Source: Gnetum montanum
Taxonomy: Eukaryota; Streptophyta; Gnetopsida; Gnetales; Gnetaceae
Direction: 5' to 3'
Length of the DNA: 64,000 nt
Assembly: GCA_015680685.1 (NCBI GenBank)
Contig: MNCI01005009.1
Coordinates: 289,639-353,638, forward strand
In this document: positions 1 through 12,819 of the stretch, in pieces
Layout of the letters: each line of letters starts with the position of its first letter
Position numbering within the stretch: the stretch's first letter is position 1
Notes under the pieces: model-generated
What the model was told of the DNA's origin: nothing
What the model saw: only the letters and a program-made list of their open reading frames with translations
Databases searched by the model: none
Made by a program: the position numbers and the translations under genes

Positions 1-400
1 GGAAAACATGCAATGCTAGAGGTAATGATTATGCCCTTCCACACTGAGCATGATTGATGTCATACCCACCAATGCTAACGATAGGTAGGTTATACCCTCC
101 AACAAGTGTCTCCAGCATGGATAATGCTATACCCCCCATAAAACCCATCAAAATGCTAATTTTATCATCCCAAAAGGAATCTTTAAACTAAGCCCAAATA
201 TAGACATTATATAAATTTTTTCACTTGGTGGATGAGGATTTGATCACTTATAAGGCATTTTTGAATCCCAAAAGTATAAACTATGTGAAATTGCACCTCA
301 TGGGTTACAATCTTCACATTTACAATGAAGTTTTAGCCTCAGGATTCATAGGATAGGCATTACATGGCCAAGAAAAGTTTACAACATTTAATTTTAGTTG
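1..400. repeat. Dispersed repeat, shared with 47.1-47.4 kb
   Basis: From about position 140 this stretch aligns by eye, in the same orientation, with 47130-47385. Both contain ATAAAACCCATCAAA, then GAGGATTTGATCACTTAT, then a matching stretch on to TTACAATCTTCACATTTAC. No protein-like reading was seen. It directly precedes a Gypsy gag, so it may be the end of a 5' LTR or an untranslated leader. The element start lies outside the window, so this cannot be settled here. Confidence 0.55.
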
Positions 401-429
401 TATTTCAAGAAGTACATATTTCTACCAAA

Positions 430-1900
430 CATCAAAGGGATTGTCGAATTAAACAAGTTGAGATGAACAACATGTCTAACTTTTAAGAAGGCTGTAATGC
501 TAATCCATAACATCATTTTCAATCCTTCCATGATGTTTGGGCCTTGTAGAATATTGAGAACAAGTGGTGAAAACTTAAACTATATCCTATGATATTTATC
601 AAATAAGCTAAAAGTTGGTACCCATTATTGGAGCCAAAATCTATTAGCAAATGGAGTATGATGCTAGAGATATTTAATGATAAGTATCAAATGTACTCCA
701 AGGTATCCAACATGAGAACAAATTCAAAGGTTGAAATAAGATAATCATGAATCCCTTGATGTAGCCCTAGTAGGTATTACATTCTTTTGCACTACTACCT
801 AGACCATGATTTTTCTTAAAAAGGAAATCTTCATCACATAATAGATATGATCTAAAATAAAATTAGATAGACACTTGGAATTTATGACTAAGGAAGATTA
901 TTAGAAATGATGGTCCATCAGATCTGAAGGCTCATTGAGTAAGTGGTCAAAAAAGAAGGAGAACTTAAGAAGTGAGAAAGTATAGAAGAGTATAATAGAG
1001 ACCTCTTCATTTGTAAAAGGGAGTTACATTTCTGTGATTCTAAGGAGGAAGCATAATTCTATGAAGTGGTACAAAGAAAAATCTTACTGACCTAAAAATC
1101 TATTACAAAAATATTGACCAAGGAAGCCAAAATGCGAAACTCCTTAGATGAGAACTTACAAACTAATCTAAAGATTATGGAGGAAAAAATGGAGTAGGGG
1201 AATCAAGAAAGAATGAAAGAAGAAGTTAAGATATAGGCAAGGACTATTTTTAGCAAAAAGATAAGGCTGCAGTAGTCGATGAGATTGCAAATTCTAAAAT
1301 AGATGAAGAAGGATGTGACATATTCTAATATGAACATCCTAAATAATGCTGCATAATATTATCACACTTACAAGAATATGGGATATATGCTTTAAATTTA
1401 AATTTTGCAAAAAGGTAATCACCTAGGAGATTACCTTATCCACAATAAAATTATAAAAACCAAGTTCTACTGATCACAATGTTATTAATGTGGAATGCCA
1501 TATCAACCTCAAGAATATTATCTTCAATGGAAAAACCCATAGTCATGGGGAATGCCACCACCAATATAGCAATATCCTTATTGTCAATTGGATCCATATT
1601 AGTATATTGTCCAACAACCTATATCTCCTCATGGCACTACAAGTCATACCTCCTTCTTCCATTACTATTATCCCCTAGAATATCATAGAACACCTACTTT
1701 GTGAGCTAAATCTCCTTTCACTTATCCTCCTCATTATCCACCATCACATCTTGCACCTTCCAATATCACTCCTTTACCTACACTACCTCCACAAGGAGAA
1801 ATTCCACAATATCCTTAACAAAGAAATACAACAAGGGTTGTAAACTTATAGCTAGATGACAATTTATGTGGTTCTAAGCAAAAGTATCAAACAAGATCTT
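430..1900 (+). pseudogene. Ty3/Gypsy gag remnant (element G1)
   Basis: A broken gag-type reading in several frames. A stretch near 640-730 (YQMYSKVSNMR in translation) resembles the part of plant Gypsy gag where the capsid region meets the repeat-rich segment. Around 1080-1310 the reading is charged and helical (many K, E and Q). At 1480-1800 it becomes a Pro/Tyr/His-rich linker. Stops interrupt every frame, often TAG in Gln-like positions. It lies in the same orientation as, and just upstream of, the protease remnant at 2.24-2.56 kb, giving the normal gag-protease order. Exact ends are uncertain. Confidence 0.5.
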
Positions 1901-2239
1901 TCTTTAGACTAAGCAGTCCACTAAAAACCTCATGGACATCTATTATTATAAATCCTTCTTCCAATGCTTTTGAAATAAACAACAAGTTTCTTTAAAACTA
2001 GAGATCCTAAAACATGCATACTTTCATGTTCACACGTAGTTACTGACTAGATCAATGCATGATAGCTTCCTAGGAAAAGATCTAATCCTAGAAGTTCCCT
2101 AACCTACTTACAAATTGTAGGAAATGAGTCATGTAAAGATCTATTATACTTAGGTTCTAAAATAAACTTAATATCCCAAGAAATTTTAAAAACCTAAAAC
2201 TTTTCCCCACTCAAAAAATATAATTTTATTTTAGAGCTT

Positions 2240-2560
2240 ACTAATTAATCCATCTCTATTTCCTTGGGATTAGTGAAGGATATTGTGACCACCATTTATG
2301 GATGGTCTTATCTAATGGATTTCCTAGTAATACACATAGACAGTTGTAAGTTGAACTTCCCTATTATTATGAGAATTGGTTGCCTTAGCATAATCAATGT
2401 TAACATGGGAATTAAAGACCTTTCCTTAGAAATCTCTAAGGAAAATGACTTTGGAAAAATAGAGAAGAAGAGGATTCTATGCATTACATATATTGACATA
2501 GGGTGCCATTATGTGCAAAAAATATGGACCATAAAAAGCATGTCCATCACAGCATGTGAG
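2240..2560 (+). pseudogene. Gypsy retropepsin remnant (element G1)
   Basis: The frame open at 2264-2737 contains the C-terminal part of a Gypsy aspartic protease. GWSYLMDFLVIHID is followed by FPIIMRIGCLSII, which sits where the family usually has the hydrophobic ILGRPWL-type motif. The catalytic D-S/T-G lies in the missing or decayed part upstream. The reading continues open but unrecognised to the stop at 2737, which is already inside the A1 insertion. The reverse transcriptase of the same element resumes on the far side of A1 at about 8.59 kb. Confidence 0.6.
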
Positions 2561-2719
2561 AAGTATGCCAACATGTTTGATGTTCAAAGGTGCCTATACA
2601 CACTAGTCACAAAACAAAAGGGTACCCAATGGTTGATAGTAGATAGTAGCTTTGATTTAATAATATGCATGGAACTAGTTGAGCTCCTCACAACTACTTA
2701 TACTAATAAGATGGATGAA

Positions 2720-2724
2720 ATGGA
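2720..2724. repeat. Target-site duplication of A1 (left copy)
   Basis: ATGGA at 2720-2724 is repeated exactly at 8581-8585. Between them the element begins TGTGGA and ends TCCACA, a matching terminal inverted pair. A five-base duplication is standard for LTR retrotransposon integration. Confidence 0.85.
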
Positions 2725-3997
2725 TGTGGATTGTTGAACTTAAAAGGGGGATGTATAGGTTCTCCAAATTAAAAATTTATAAATGAAAAACACACAAAAA
2801 CTGAATTTAATATGGTTCACCAACTTGGGTAGTTCACACTCAGAGGGTAGATCGCTAGCACGCCTTTGAACTTTATTATTCTCAAATGTGGTTGAAGGGT
2901 CCACACCCTACACAATCTTCAAGACCACTTTGAAGTGTTGTGCTACAACACCAACCACTCAACCCCATAAGGTCTTGTTAATCTTGGAATGTGGTTTCCA
3001 AGCTTCCACAAGCTTTACAATCTTGAGCTCCATCCTAGAGTGTTGTGCTACAACACTAATCACTCAATCCCATAGGATCTCGACAAGCTCAAACAAGATG
3101 CCTTTCCACAAGAAGCACGTCAACTGCATAGAGCAACAAGAGAGAACAAATACAAGGGATAAAAGCAACTCAATTTTCTAATCCTTTTACATTGATGTAC
3201 AACACACTTTATAATAAACAAATGTTGATATAATAAAGAGCTACAGAGATTACAATTATTGAAAAAATGATTGTATAATGATTACACATAAGTTTTCACA
3301 TTTCCCAATGCATATGATATCTTCTTATAGCTACCATGTTTGTAAATCCATCTTGGAACTCATGCAATGGCTAGATAATGATCACTAATGGTCATGGAAG
3401 ATGTCTTCTTCATGCTTGAGATGTCTTTCTAAATTTTCCTTCTATCCTACAAAGACATCTTTGTTAGGGAAAGACATCTTTCTAAAGTCTCCACTCTAGA
3501 AAACACCTTTGTCTAGAGAAATATGTCTTTCTAAAACTGGCTTGTATTTAGTGAAGATGTCTTTGCCTTGTGAAAGGTGTCTTTTCCTAAGGAAAGACGT
3601 ATGCTATTTCTTGAAGACACCTTTACCTATAGTAACTCCAATTTTGCCAAGATGTCCACTATTTTCCAAAGACATCTTTCTTTAACTTTATTTGTTCTTT
3701 GAATTCATCATCCCTTGTTCACAACCTTGATCTTCTACATGCTTTAATGATGATAACTTTTCTTGTATAGTATTTGGTCCTTATCCACTTCTTTGGATTT
3801 CTTGCATGTTTGTTTGAGACATTGTGGATGATCTTCTCCTAAAAGCTCTAGACGAGTTCATTTCTTGTCATCTATGTAGGCTTTAGCTCATCTTGGTTTT
3901 CCATGTATGTAGACCTATAAACACAATAACCACACAACCATGAAACTAACTTTTAATTCCATTTTACTTAACATTTTGACATAGCAAAATTTCCATA
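2725..3997 (-). repeat. A1 3' LTR
   Basis: Pairs with 7325-8580. The copies share the AACTTGGGTA/GTTCACACTC-type segment, paired sentences around CAACACCAA/CACTCAAT, and the AGACATCTTT-rich U3 block (3400-3690). On the plus strand it ends CCATA, followed by the polypurine tract. The length is about 1.27 kb. Confidence 0.85.
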
Positions 3998-4012
3998 ATC
4001 TTCCCCTTTTTG
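3998..4012 (-). other. Polypurine tract of A1
   Basis: Read on the minus strand, AAAAAGGGGAAGAT abuts the start of the 3' LTR. It matches the equivalent tract of A2 (AAAAAGGAGGAGAT next to 20202). This is the expected priming site for plus-strand DNA synthesis. Confidence 0.75.
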
Positions 4013-5880
4013 GTGATGTTCAAAACTTAAGAAATTGGATTAGTGATTATACAAATATAATCATACTACTCTCTTCCTTTTTGAATAGTAGCAAAAAGGA
4101 TAAACCACCTAAACTTGGTGAAAAAGAGATATAAAGGAATAATAACTTTTAGATAATATGTAGACATAATCCAAAAAATATATAGTAAATAAAGAAAATT
4201 AGTTTAATGAGTACATATTTTTTAGCACTAAGATCCATGAACAGGTGCTCCTATTTTTTTCAAGTACTGATTCAAGCCTTCCAAGTTATATTCAAAATTA
4301 GAGCTTGTAGTGAAGTGTAAACTTTGAAGATCAAGAAACCTATCTCAATAAGTCATTAGTAGTACATAATTCTTTTAATGTTCAAATATTCTTCATCTTT
4401 GTAAAACATCAGCAAATGGGCATATCTGATAAGGAGAATACATCTTCACAATCTGAGATTAGTTATGCCATATTTTAAATTCTTGATCTAGGAAGTTCAT
4501 CTCAAGGTAAACTACTCAAAGGATGTTTCAATCAAAATCATGGATATTTTCCCAAAATCAGAATGATCATGTGCTTGCTCATATTGTTATAAGGAATAAT
4601 ATTACTATTTGCATTCTTTCTTAAAGATATATGTACTTCTTACTTTAGCTTATGCTTGAACATCAAATAGGTGGGCTAATGATATATTAAGACCTACTAT
4701 TATCAGTTCAAAACAAGGATTTACAATTAATCAACAAAAAGGCAAAAATAGATGATTTGATGTTAAATACCAAGTATAGATCAAGAAACCTATCTAATTG
4801 AAACAGATATCTCATTAGAACTTGTATCTTTATTTTCAACCAAAAATTTGGAAAACATCAACACAAAGGATATAGAAGTCATGAAAGAAACATGCATATT
4901 TTGATTTATGTAGAAGGAAATGTCATAAACACAACCATTTTTCAAAAAAAATGAGAATCATGCGAGAGGATATCACTAATTTAAGACTTGGCCATCCACT
5001 TAAAAAATACCTCTTGATATCCTTATCTTGTTCATTTTGAAATATTTTTTTCTTTAAGTGACCCTTTGTTGAAGTCTTCAAAGACTCCCACTACATTAGT
5101 GATCTCCAAGATGGTGATGGATAATGAGGAATGTGCTCCCCCCTACACATATGTTGCTTATCTTAGACTATTAGTGTACAAATGTTATAAATCACAAATG
5201 CACTACAATTGTAGATCAACATTAAGCTCAAATGTGACGACTAAGATCTGCAATCAGTAATATTGATAGGATTGTCTTATCTTATAAATAGAAAAAATAT
5301 CCCAAAGGCCATGAGCTTATAAGTAGATCATCATAACATCACAAAAATCAATAAGATAATGATCTAAAGAAAATTAAAATTGATGCTTCACACATATTTC
5401 GATAGTGTCAATTATATCAAGCTCAAGAATGAATGTAAGGGATTCTCTGAAAAATTGTTCTATTACTTTTCAAAACACAAACAATTTTTGACTTTTCAAA
5501 TCATGTTCTTATTTACCTAGTAAGCAAAGAGATGAAAACTTACCTTAACTTACCTTGATTGTTAAGGAGAAAAGAATATTAATGAAGTTTAGGATGAGGT
5601 TCCCTATCATGAAGTACCTCCTCATCCTTCGGTTCTCTCTTATTAGATCATATATGTGATGTTTCTATTTGTTCATGCTCTTTATGATAGAACCTTTGAT
5701 CACCTATTGCATAATTTTCAATTCTCCACCTCTCTTCATTCTCACTTATTAGTACCTACACAATTTCCTTACCCAAGCCTTTTTGACAAGACCAAGCATT
5801 AATCTTATTTTGATCATCATAAGTATAGTTAAGAGTTTACTTACAACCACATTTTTTTACACATAAATAAAGTATTATCC
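4013..5880 (-). other. Decayed interior of A1
   Basis: This is the interior between the gag and the polypurine tract. On the minus strand there are short readable stretches, for example 5060-4750, but no recognisable protease, integrase, reverse transcriptase or RNase H motif. In A2 the equivalent place holds a second ORF. Here any counterpart is too decayed to identify. Confidence 0.5.
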
Positions 5881-7269
5881 TCATGATCAAAATTATCAAA
5901 CCTTATTGTGCTTGAGCTTGAGCTTGAATCTTCATGTGTTTCTTCCTCTAAATTCTTTGGTAGATTTTTAGGAGTCTTATCTTCTTGAAACTTGCTAGAA
6001 TACTATTAAAAGAGGTTAGTTATTGAATCTTAGGTTTTATGTCTGAGATTTCTTCTTTTATTTCAGCATGAATAGCATCTAGATTAGAAAGTACTAGTTT
6101 CTTTGCCTTCCTAATGAAATGATGTAAAAGAAAAAAATCTTCTTTAAATTCACTATACCTCTTATCATAGTTACAATCTTTTTTAGCCATATGTGAGGAA
6201 TTTTCATTGTTAAGTGCCATGCATATGAGATGTGAATCTTTGGAAGAATTTCATGCTTCTTATTCTCTTTGCTCACTATCATCTCAACTTGTATAAAAGT
6301 TGGTATTTTTTAGTTCCTCATCATTGGATCTATTCTGTGGCTAAACCTTGCTATCATTTGGATTACTAGGACATTTGAAGGTCATATGGCCTCTTCCTCC
6401 ATAAACCCAACATTCTATAGAAGTGAAATCTAAGTTAGAAGCATTTAAAAAAAATTTATCTCTATCTACCTCTGAAAATATTGGGTCTTTTTTGAGATGC
6501 TCCCTTGTTTCTTCTTGTAAGAAATTATTATAATTTTCTTGAGGAAAGGACAATCTCATCTTTGCTACCCTCATCATGCTCATTTGACTTCTTATCATTG
6601 GAGCTAATCTTTAGAGCAATAGTTCTTTCTTGGATTGCTCCTTCACTTATGAGATTCATTTCATAAGTAATGAGAGAACTTTGAAGCTCTTCAAATTTTA
6701 ATGTTGAGAAATTTTTGATTTCCTCCATAGATGTGACCTTTGGTCTGAACTCTAGTTGTAGAGTTCTAATCATTTTGATGATGGCATCACTTTAGGTTAG
6801 ATCTTTTCCTATTCCTCTAATAGCTACAACAAGATCATTAGCCCTAGAGAAATAATCTTTTATTTTCTCACCTTCTATCATTTGGACTTTATCGTACTTA
6901 CCTTGTAAAACTAATAATTTTGATTGCTTAATAATAGATCTTCCATCATAGGTAGCTTATAAAGTTTGTCAAATTTCTTTGTCATTTTTACATCCTACTA
7001 CTCTATTAAATTCAAATTTATTAAATGCACACTATAAATAACTTTTTTTCTTTTGAATCAAACATAAACTTATCCGTTTTCTCTTGTGTCCATTTGTTGC
7101 AAGGCTTGATGATTTTAGTGGAGCTATTGATAGGAGGAGCATAGCCTTAAAGGATTGACTTGCACACTTCAAACTCCATGTATTCAAAGAACCCTTGCAT
7201 TCTTGCTTTCTAATAGGTGAAGTTAAATTTGTCGAAAATGGGTAGCTTTGTGTAAGTTGTCCCCTCCAT
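5880..7269 (-). pseudogene. Copia-type gag remnant (A1)
   Basis: The reading starts at an ATG at 7269 (minus strand), 42 bases inside the primer site, as in A2. The N-terminal part has LPIFDKFNFTY followed by MQGFFEYMEFEV, the usual Copia UBN2-type gag opening. A middle block (6773-6528) has RTLQLEFRPKVTSMEEIKNF. A zinc-knuckle-like segment, CWVYGGRGHMTFKCP, lies at about 6360-6420, with the second Cys changed to Tyr. A charged region downstream (6220-6020) may be a coiled coil. Several frameshifts and stops are present, and no start-to-stop frame survives. Confidence 0.8.
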
Positions 7270-7310
7270 TATTCACTCTTGAATTTGATGATGATAGAGA
7301 AGAGTACTAA

Positions 7311-7322
7311 GCTTTAATAGGA
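7311..7322 (-). other. Degraded primer-binding site (A1)
   Basis: Plus-strand GCTTTAATAGGA occupies the same place, two bases inside the LTR edge, as GCTCTAATGCCA in A2. Read on the minus strand it is a mutated form of the initiator-Met tRNA primer site common in Copia elements. Confidence 0.65.
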
Positions 7323-7324
7323 CT

Positions 7325-8580
7325 TTTGGATCATTGAAATTAGAAGGGGGGAGATGAACAAGTTTCCTAAATTAAAACTTTGTAAAATAGAAGCACACAC
7401 ACATGCACGTGCACACACACACACACACACCAAATTTAACATGGTTCTGAAAATTGGATAGTCCACACTCAAAGGATAGATCGCTAGCACACCTTTGGCC
7501 TTTGTTACTCTCAAATGTGGTTGAAGGGTTCACACCCTATATAATCTACAAGTGCTACTCTAAAGTGTTGTGCTGCAACACCAACCACTTAATCCTGCAA
7601 GGTCTTGTTAGGCTTAGAATGTGGTTTTCAGGCTTTCTTCGAAGTGTTGTTCCACAACACCAATCACTCAATCTCATAGGATTCTAACAAGCTTAAGCAA
7701 GATGCCTTTCCACAAGAAGCGCATCAACCTCACAAGGCAAAAATACAGAGCAATTAGAAGGGATAAATGCAACTCAGTTTGTTGACCACACTTTACAATG
7801 AACAAATGACGATATAATGAAGAGCAATAGAGATTAGAATTATTGAAAAATTATTGTACAATGATTACACATAAGCTTGCATATTTTCTAATGCATATGA
7901 TGTCTTCTTATAGTTTCCATGTTTTTAAATCCATCTTGGAACTTGTGCAACGACTAGGTAATAGTTACTAATAGTCATGGAAAATGTCTTCTTTGTGCTT
8001 GAGACATCTTTTTGAATTTGCCTTCTATTCTACGAAGACATATTTGTCTAAGAACGATTTCTTTCTAAAATCTCCATTTTGGAAAAGGTCTTTGTCTAGA
8101 GAAAGATGTCCTTCTAACATTGGCTTGTATTTTGTGAAGACATATTTGCCTAGTGAAAAACATCTTTTCATGAGGAAAGATGTCTACTATTTCTTAAAAC
8201 ATGTTTGCTTGTGTTCACTCTAATTTTACCAAGATGTCCACTATTTCCCAGAGATGTCTTTCTTCAACTTTCTTTGTCCTTTGAAATCATCATTCCTTGT
8301 CCATAACCTTGATCTTTTGCATGCTTTAATGATGATAACTTTGCTTGTATTGTATTTGGTCCTTGTCCATGTTCTTTGGAATTCTTGCACATTCATTTGA
8401 AACCTTGTAGATGATCTTCTGCTATGAGCTCTAGACTAGTTTGTTTCTTGTCATCTATGTAGGCTTTAGCTCATTTTGGTTTCCCATGTACGTAGACCTA
8501 CAAACACAATAGTCACACAACCATGCAAACAATGTTTGACTTCATTTTACTTAACATATTAACACACTAAAAGATCCACA
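7325..8580 (-). repeat. A1 5' LTR
   Basis: Pairs with 2725-3997 over its full length. It contains a CA-repeat (about 7391-7430) absent from the other LTR, and an AGACATCTTT-type cluster at about 7985-8270. Its outer end TCCACA is followed by the right target duplication ATGGA (8581-8585). The short open frames inside it, such as the one at 7984-8223, are chance products of the repeat and are not genes. Confidence 0.85.
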
Positions 8581-8585
8581 ATGGA
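8581..8585. repeat. Target-site duplication of A1 (right copy)
   Basis: Exact copy of ATGGA at 2720-2724, directly outside the A1 terminus. Confidence 0.85.
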
Positions 8586-8589
8586 GAAA

Positions 8590-11440
8590 ATTCAAAACCA
8601 ACTCTTCCATAATAAAATAGGACTAGATTGGAGGAAGTTGAACATTCTTAAACACTTTAAATAGGAATCCCTTGAATTAAAATCTTTACCAACAATACTA
8701 GAATATGTCTTTCTTAATAATGGTAACTCGATAATCATCAATGCTAGTCTTACTAAAGAATAGAAAGGAAATCTAAAAAAATTTATGAACAAATGATTAA
8801 CAAATTTTTCCTAATCATATGATAAATTAACTAGAGTAAATCTATACATCTGCTAGCATTAGATCTATATAGTCTTCATCATCAAACCAAGAGGTACTCA
8901 TAGAAAAGGTTAAATCCTAAGCTGAAATAGGTTATGAAAGATGAAATTGAAAAAATTATTAAGGTAGGGTTCATCTATCTCATGGAGAATGATGAATGGA
9001 TAAGTCCACTTATTATTATGCTAAATAAAGGGAGATAGTGGAGAGTCTACATAGACTTCATGTTGTTGAACACAGCCACTTTCAAAGATCATTTACCATT
9101 GCCATTTGTGGACTAAGTACTAGATATAATTGTAGAACAACATTACAATATTTTTTTTAGATGGATATAGTGGCTATAATCAAATCCAAATTACAATAGA
9201 AGACTAGGCCAAAACAACCTTCATAAGTTCTTGAAGAACTTTTACACATAAAAAGATGCCCTTTGATCTCTATAACACTCCTACAACTTTCTAGCACTTA
9301 GTCCTAAGCATTTATCTATAGAAAATTGGTAGTGATGTGGACATCTTTGTGGATGACCTCTCCACCTATAGTACTAACTTTGAATAGGCATTAAACCATC
9401 TTGAGTAGGTACTTAAATGATGTGTAGAAATAACCTTGTAGTTTAACTCATAAAAGAACCACTTAATAATCATAGATGACATTTTATTAGGGCATATAGT
9501 TTCAAGAAAATGAATAGAGTTAGACCCTAAGAAATTAAGGGTCATCTAAGGAATAACAAGACAATCTCAAAATGTCAAAGATATGAGATCATTTCTTGGT
9601 ACTATAGGTGCTTCATCAAGAATTTCTTTAGAATTACAAAACTAGTTGTAGAGCTTACCAAGAAAGATGTAGTCTTTGAATGGATCAAGGAATGTGAATA
9701 ACCACTCTATTACTTAAAGTAAAAGCTCACAGAAACTCCAATTCTATGCATCATAGATTGGTACAAGCCATTTCATAAAATGACACATGCATCTAAATAT
9801 GCTTTGGAAATGATGCTTATACAAATGGATGATCAAAAATGTCTATATCATACACATTATGCAATAAGAAGAATTGTGAATACACAACCTAAATACACCA
9901 TCACTAAAAAGAATTCATGGTAGTGGTGTATGTCTTGGAAAAATTTAGGTATTATGTTCTTGGATATCCAGTTTTTATACACACAAACCATAGTGCAATC
10001 TAATTCTTGATGGGTAAACCAATGGTAATTTCTCATGTTATATGGCTATTGGTGGTGTTACAAGAATTTAATCTTGCCATGGTGAATAGAAAAAGGATAG
10101 TTAAGATGGGATAGCAATGAAAATAATGAATCTTTATTTGATAAATTTCTAGATGAACTCCTCTTTGCTAAAACCATTAAACTTCAAGCATAAAGGATTA
10201 TAAATTTATATGATGAGTTTCTTTCATATCTACTTACATAGAATACTTCTATAGAATGGGATCATAGGAAGAAATAATAATTTCTTCACCAAGTCAACCG
10301 TTATATGGAAATTGAAGGTAACCTCTATAAGGTTTATGCTAATGGTCTAGTATGATGGTGTGTACCTATTGCAGATCAATTGCAAGTCCTTTAGGATGCT
10401 CATGAAGATCCTTATTGGGGCCATTACATAAGATGGAGGCTAGCCACAAAGGTCCTCATGACAAGATGCTTTTGACCAAAAATATTCAAGGATGCTTACC
10501 ATTTGTCTGATTCATGTGAAAGGTGTTAGTGAGCTGGAGGAATGACCACCAGCATTGTAGGTTTCCAATAGTAGCTTCAACCACTAGGGCCTTTCAACCT
10601 TTGGAGTATTGAGTTTATGAGATTCATCACTCTCATTTCCAATGGGAAGGCCTACATTATAGTTACTATTTAATACTATACTAAATGGGATGAAGCTAAA
10701 GCTATATCCAAATGTACATCCATCACTATAGCTCAATTTGTTCAATAATAGGTGGTAAATAGGTTTGATGTCCCTAAAGCATTAAGTTCAAATAATAGGA
10801 CATATTTCACAGGGACTACTTTTTGCAATTTAATGCAATGCTTGGAGGTGCAAAATAGATTTATTACCTCATATCACCCCCAAGAAAATGGTCAAGCTAA
10901 AGTAACCAATAGGAAAATTACAAGAATATTAATGCAAAACATTAGTAGATATAGGAAATATTGGAGTACCAAGCTCAATGATGTCCTATAAGCATATTGC
11001 TCAATATGAAAACTTCCTATAAGCTACTCTCCCTATGAGTTAGTATATGGAAAGTTATCCAATCTTCCAATTCAAATTGAACTTTGTACACTCACAACAA
11101 CTTCTAAAATTGATTTAGGTGTTAAACTAGCATAAAATGAACAAATCATAACACTCAATGTACTAGATGGAAATTGAAGAGTGGTCTTAATGATGAAGAA
11201 GTACACAAGGCATGTAATAAAGAATGTCATGAAGCATGAATAAGGAAAGATACATTCAAACCAAGGGATAAGGTTCTCTATTAGAATCCCATGCATGTAC
11301 CTAAATGAACTAATTTCTAGACATCATGGAAAGAACATTACATAATCCACTTAACTTTTTCTTCTCAGGCCTTAATAATTTACCATTCAACAAGCCCTCA
11401 TAAGAACATGTTACTCAATGTCCAACAATTCAATCATTTT
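8590..11440 (+). pseudogene. Ty3/Gypsy pol remnant (element G1): RT, RNase H, integrase
   Basis: Continuation of the G1 polyprotein after the A1 insertion. In order: a linker typical of plant Gypsy (LPTILEYVFLNN at about 8680); the reverse transcriptase, with LDGYSGYNQIQI near 9155-9195 and the active-site box as FVDD at 9346-9357; RNase H at about 9700-10090; an integrase His-His-Cys-Cys region at about 10395-10530 ending CERC; and the integrase core, with SSNNRTYF and SYHPQENGQAKVTNRK at about 10780-10920. The core Asp appears as Asn and the core Glu as Lys, both G-to-A type changes that would kill activity. The C-terminal segment fades out at about 11440. Many TAG/TAA stops fall in Gln-like positions. 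Confidence 0.88.
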
Positions 11441-11444
11441 TGGA

Positions 11445-12800
11445 ATCCCAACTAACTAACAACAACACTAACACCTCTAATTAAAAATAAGCACACTTTA
11501 TTTTTTGAATCTTCTCCCTTCAACTTAGTTGTGGGAATATATCCATATAGCATGAATCTTGATGAGAATACATGATTTTTATTTTTTTGTTCTACAATGT
11601 TCTTTATATTTTTTTCATTTTCATAAATATTTTATTAATTATTTTATATATTTTCCTTTTTCTTTGTTATCTTATTGGTATTTTCTTTATGTTTAAAATA
11701 ATCTTATTCAAAATCTTATATTTTTTTTCCATTGCTACTGTGAAATCTTGAAAGTGTTTAAATGCAACTATCAAGATTTTGATTGATTTAAAATAGGCTA
11801 ATATTATCCTTGGATTATGTTTTCTAGTAACTGTTTCTCATTTTTCATGGGGTATTAGGCCATGATTTTACAATATCCATGCATTCCATCTATTTCATAT
11901 GGAGTTTGCATCATGAGACCATGAAGTTTCTTTCACATTGAAACTAAAATGTAACATGTGATCTTGCTACCTAATGAACTAGGAAAGTGCCATGTGAAAA
12001 TGGAAAAGGATGTGATCTCAAGGGGATTTTCTATTTTCTTTTATCAACATCCTTATTGCATTTTATGATTTTGCATTGGTATATCATCATGCTTATTTTT
12101 GACCATAAAAGAAAGCACGTCTTTGCATGGTGTGGTTCCTGTGAAAAAAAAAAAAAGAAATTCAAAGCACATTCCTTAAATAATTTCATGGGCTAAAAGA
12201 ATTGGTTATGAGGGTAGAAAGACATGTTACCCATGTTTGAAGATCCCCTTTAAGTAAGGTTCTAACTACTTCCTTCTTCTCTTTTCTTCTTCTCTTAGAG
12301 TGATGATTTTTCTCTGTGGTTCTCATAGACTCTTGATGGTAGAAGAGAAGGAATATATCAATGCAAGGTCACTATAATTAGAATGGACTTGGTCTAGACT
12401 TAGAAAAAACTGGTGATAGATCATCTTAATTACATAATTCACCAAGGATCTTATGTAACTAAGATGTAGATACCTTTTCCATTATTCTCTAGCTACCATA
12501 TATTTATTCCATCATCTACCACCTCACCACCTCATGCCATGGTAAATTGATCATTTTGATTTGTAATTCACATAATCCTAAGACAATCCCTCATATGGGT
12601 ATGGAACTTAACTTGAAATAATCATTCATCATCCTTAGCACCTATGGACTCCTTGTGATGAGGATATGCAAGGGCTTATTAGACATATGCTTACTTTGGG
12701 AAGAACCCACTTACATATTTCTTGGTTTACCTCATGTTAAGCTTGCCCATTCATCTTCCCACTAACACCCTTATGTTTTATTTTCAGTGGTGAAAAGTGT
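11445..12800. other. 3' noncoding region, probably of G1
   Basis: AT-rich sequence with T-rich runs (11580-11720) and an A-run (12144-12156). The short open frame at 11987-12196 shows no family motif. Position and orientation fit the region between pol and the 3' LTR of G1, but I could not match any of it to the 5' end of the window. Otherwise I see nothing here. Confidence 0.4.
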
Positions 12801-12819
12801 CATACACATTGGTATTTTA

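Larger units (their letters stand above)
2725..8580 (-). mobile_element. Copia-like LTR element A1, no pol, nested in G1
   Basis: An LTR retrotransposon of about 5.86 kb on the minus strand. Its 5' LTR is at 7325-8580 and its 3' LTR at 2725-3997, with an exact ATGGA target duplication on both sides. In minus-strand order the interior holds a degraded initiator-Met-type primer site (7311-7322), a gag of Copia type (about 7269-5880), a long decayed stretch without recognisable protease, integrase or reverse transcriptase, and a polypurine tract next to 3997. It belongs to the same family as A2 at 19.1-25.6 kb. It splits the plus-strand Gypsy element G1 between protease and reverse transcriptase, so it is younger than G1. 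Lacking pol, it would have depended on another element's enzymes. Confidence 0.9.

Noticed and set aside
7984-8223. 79-residue open frame inside the A1 5' LTR
   Set aside because: It lies wholly in LTR U3 sequence and is built from the AGACATCTTT-type repeat.
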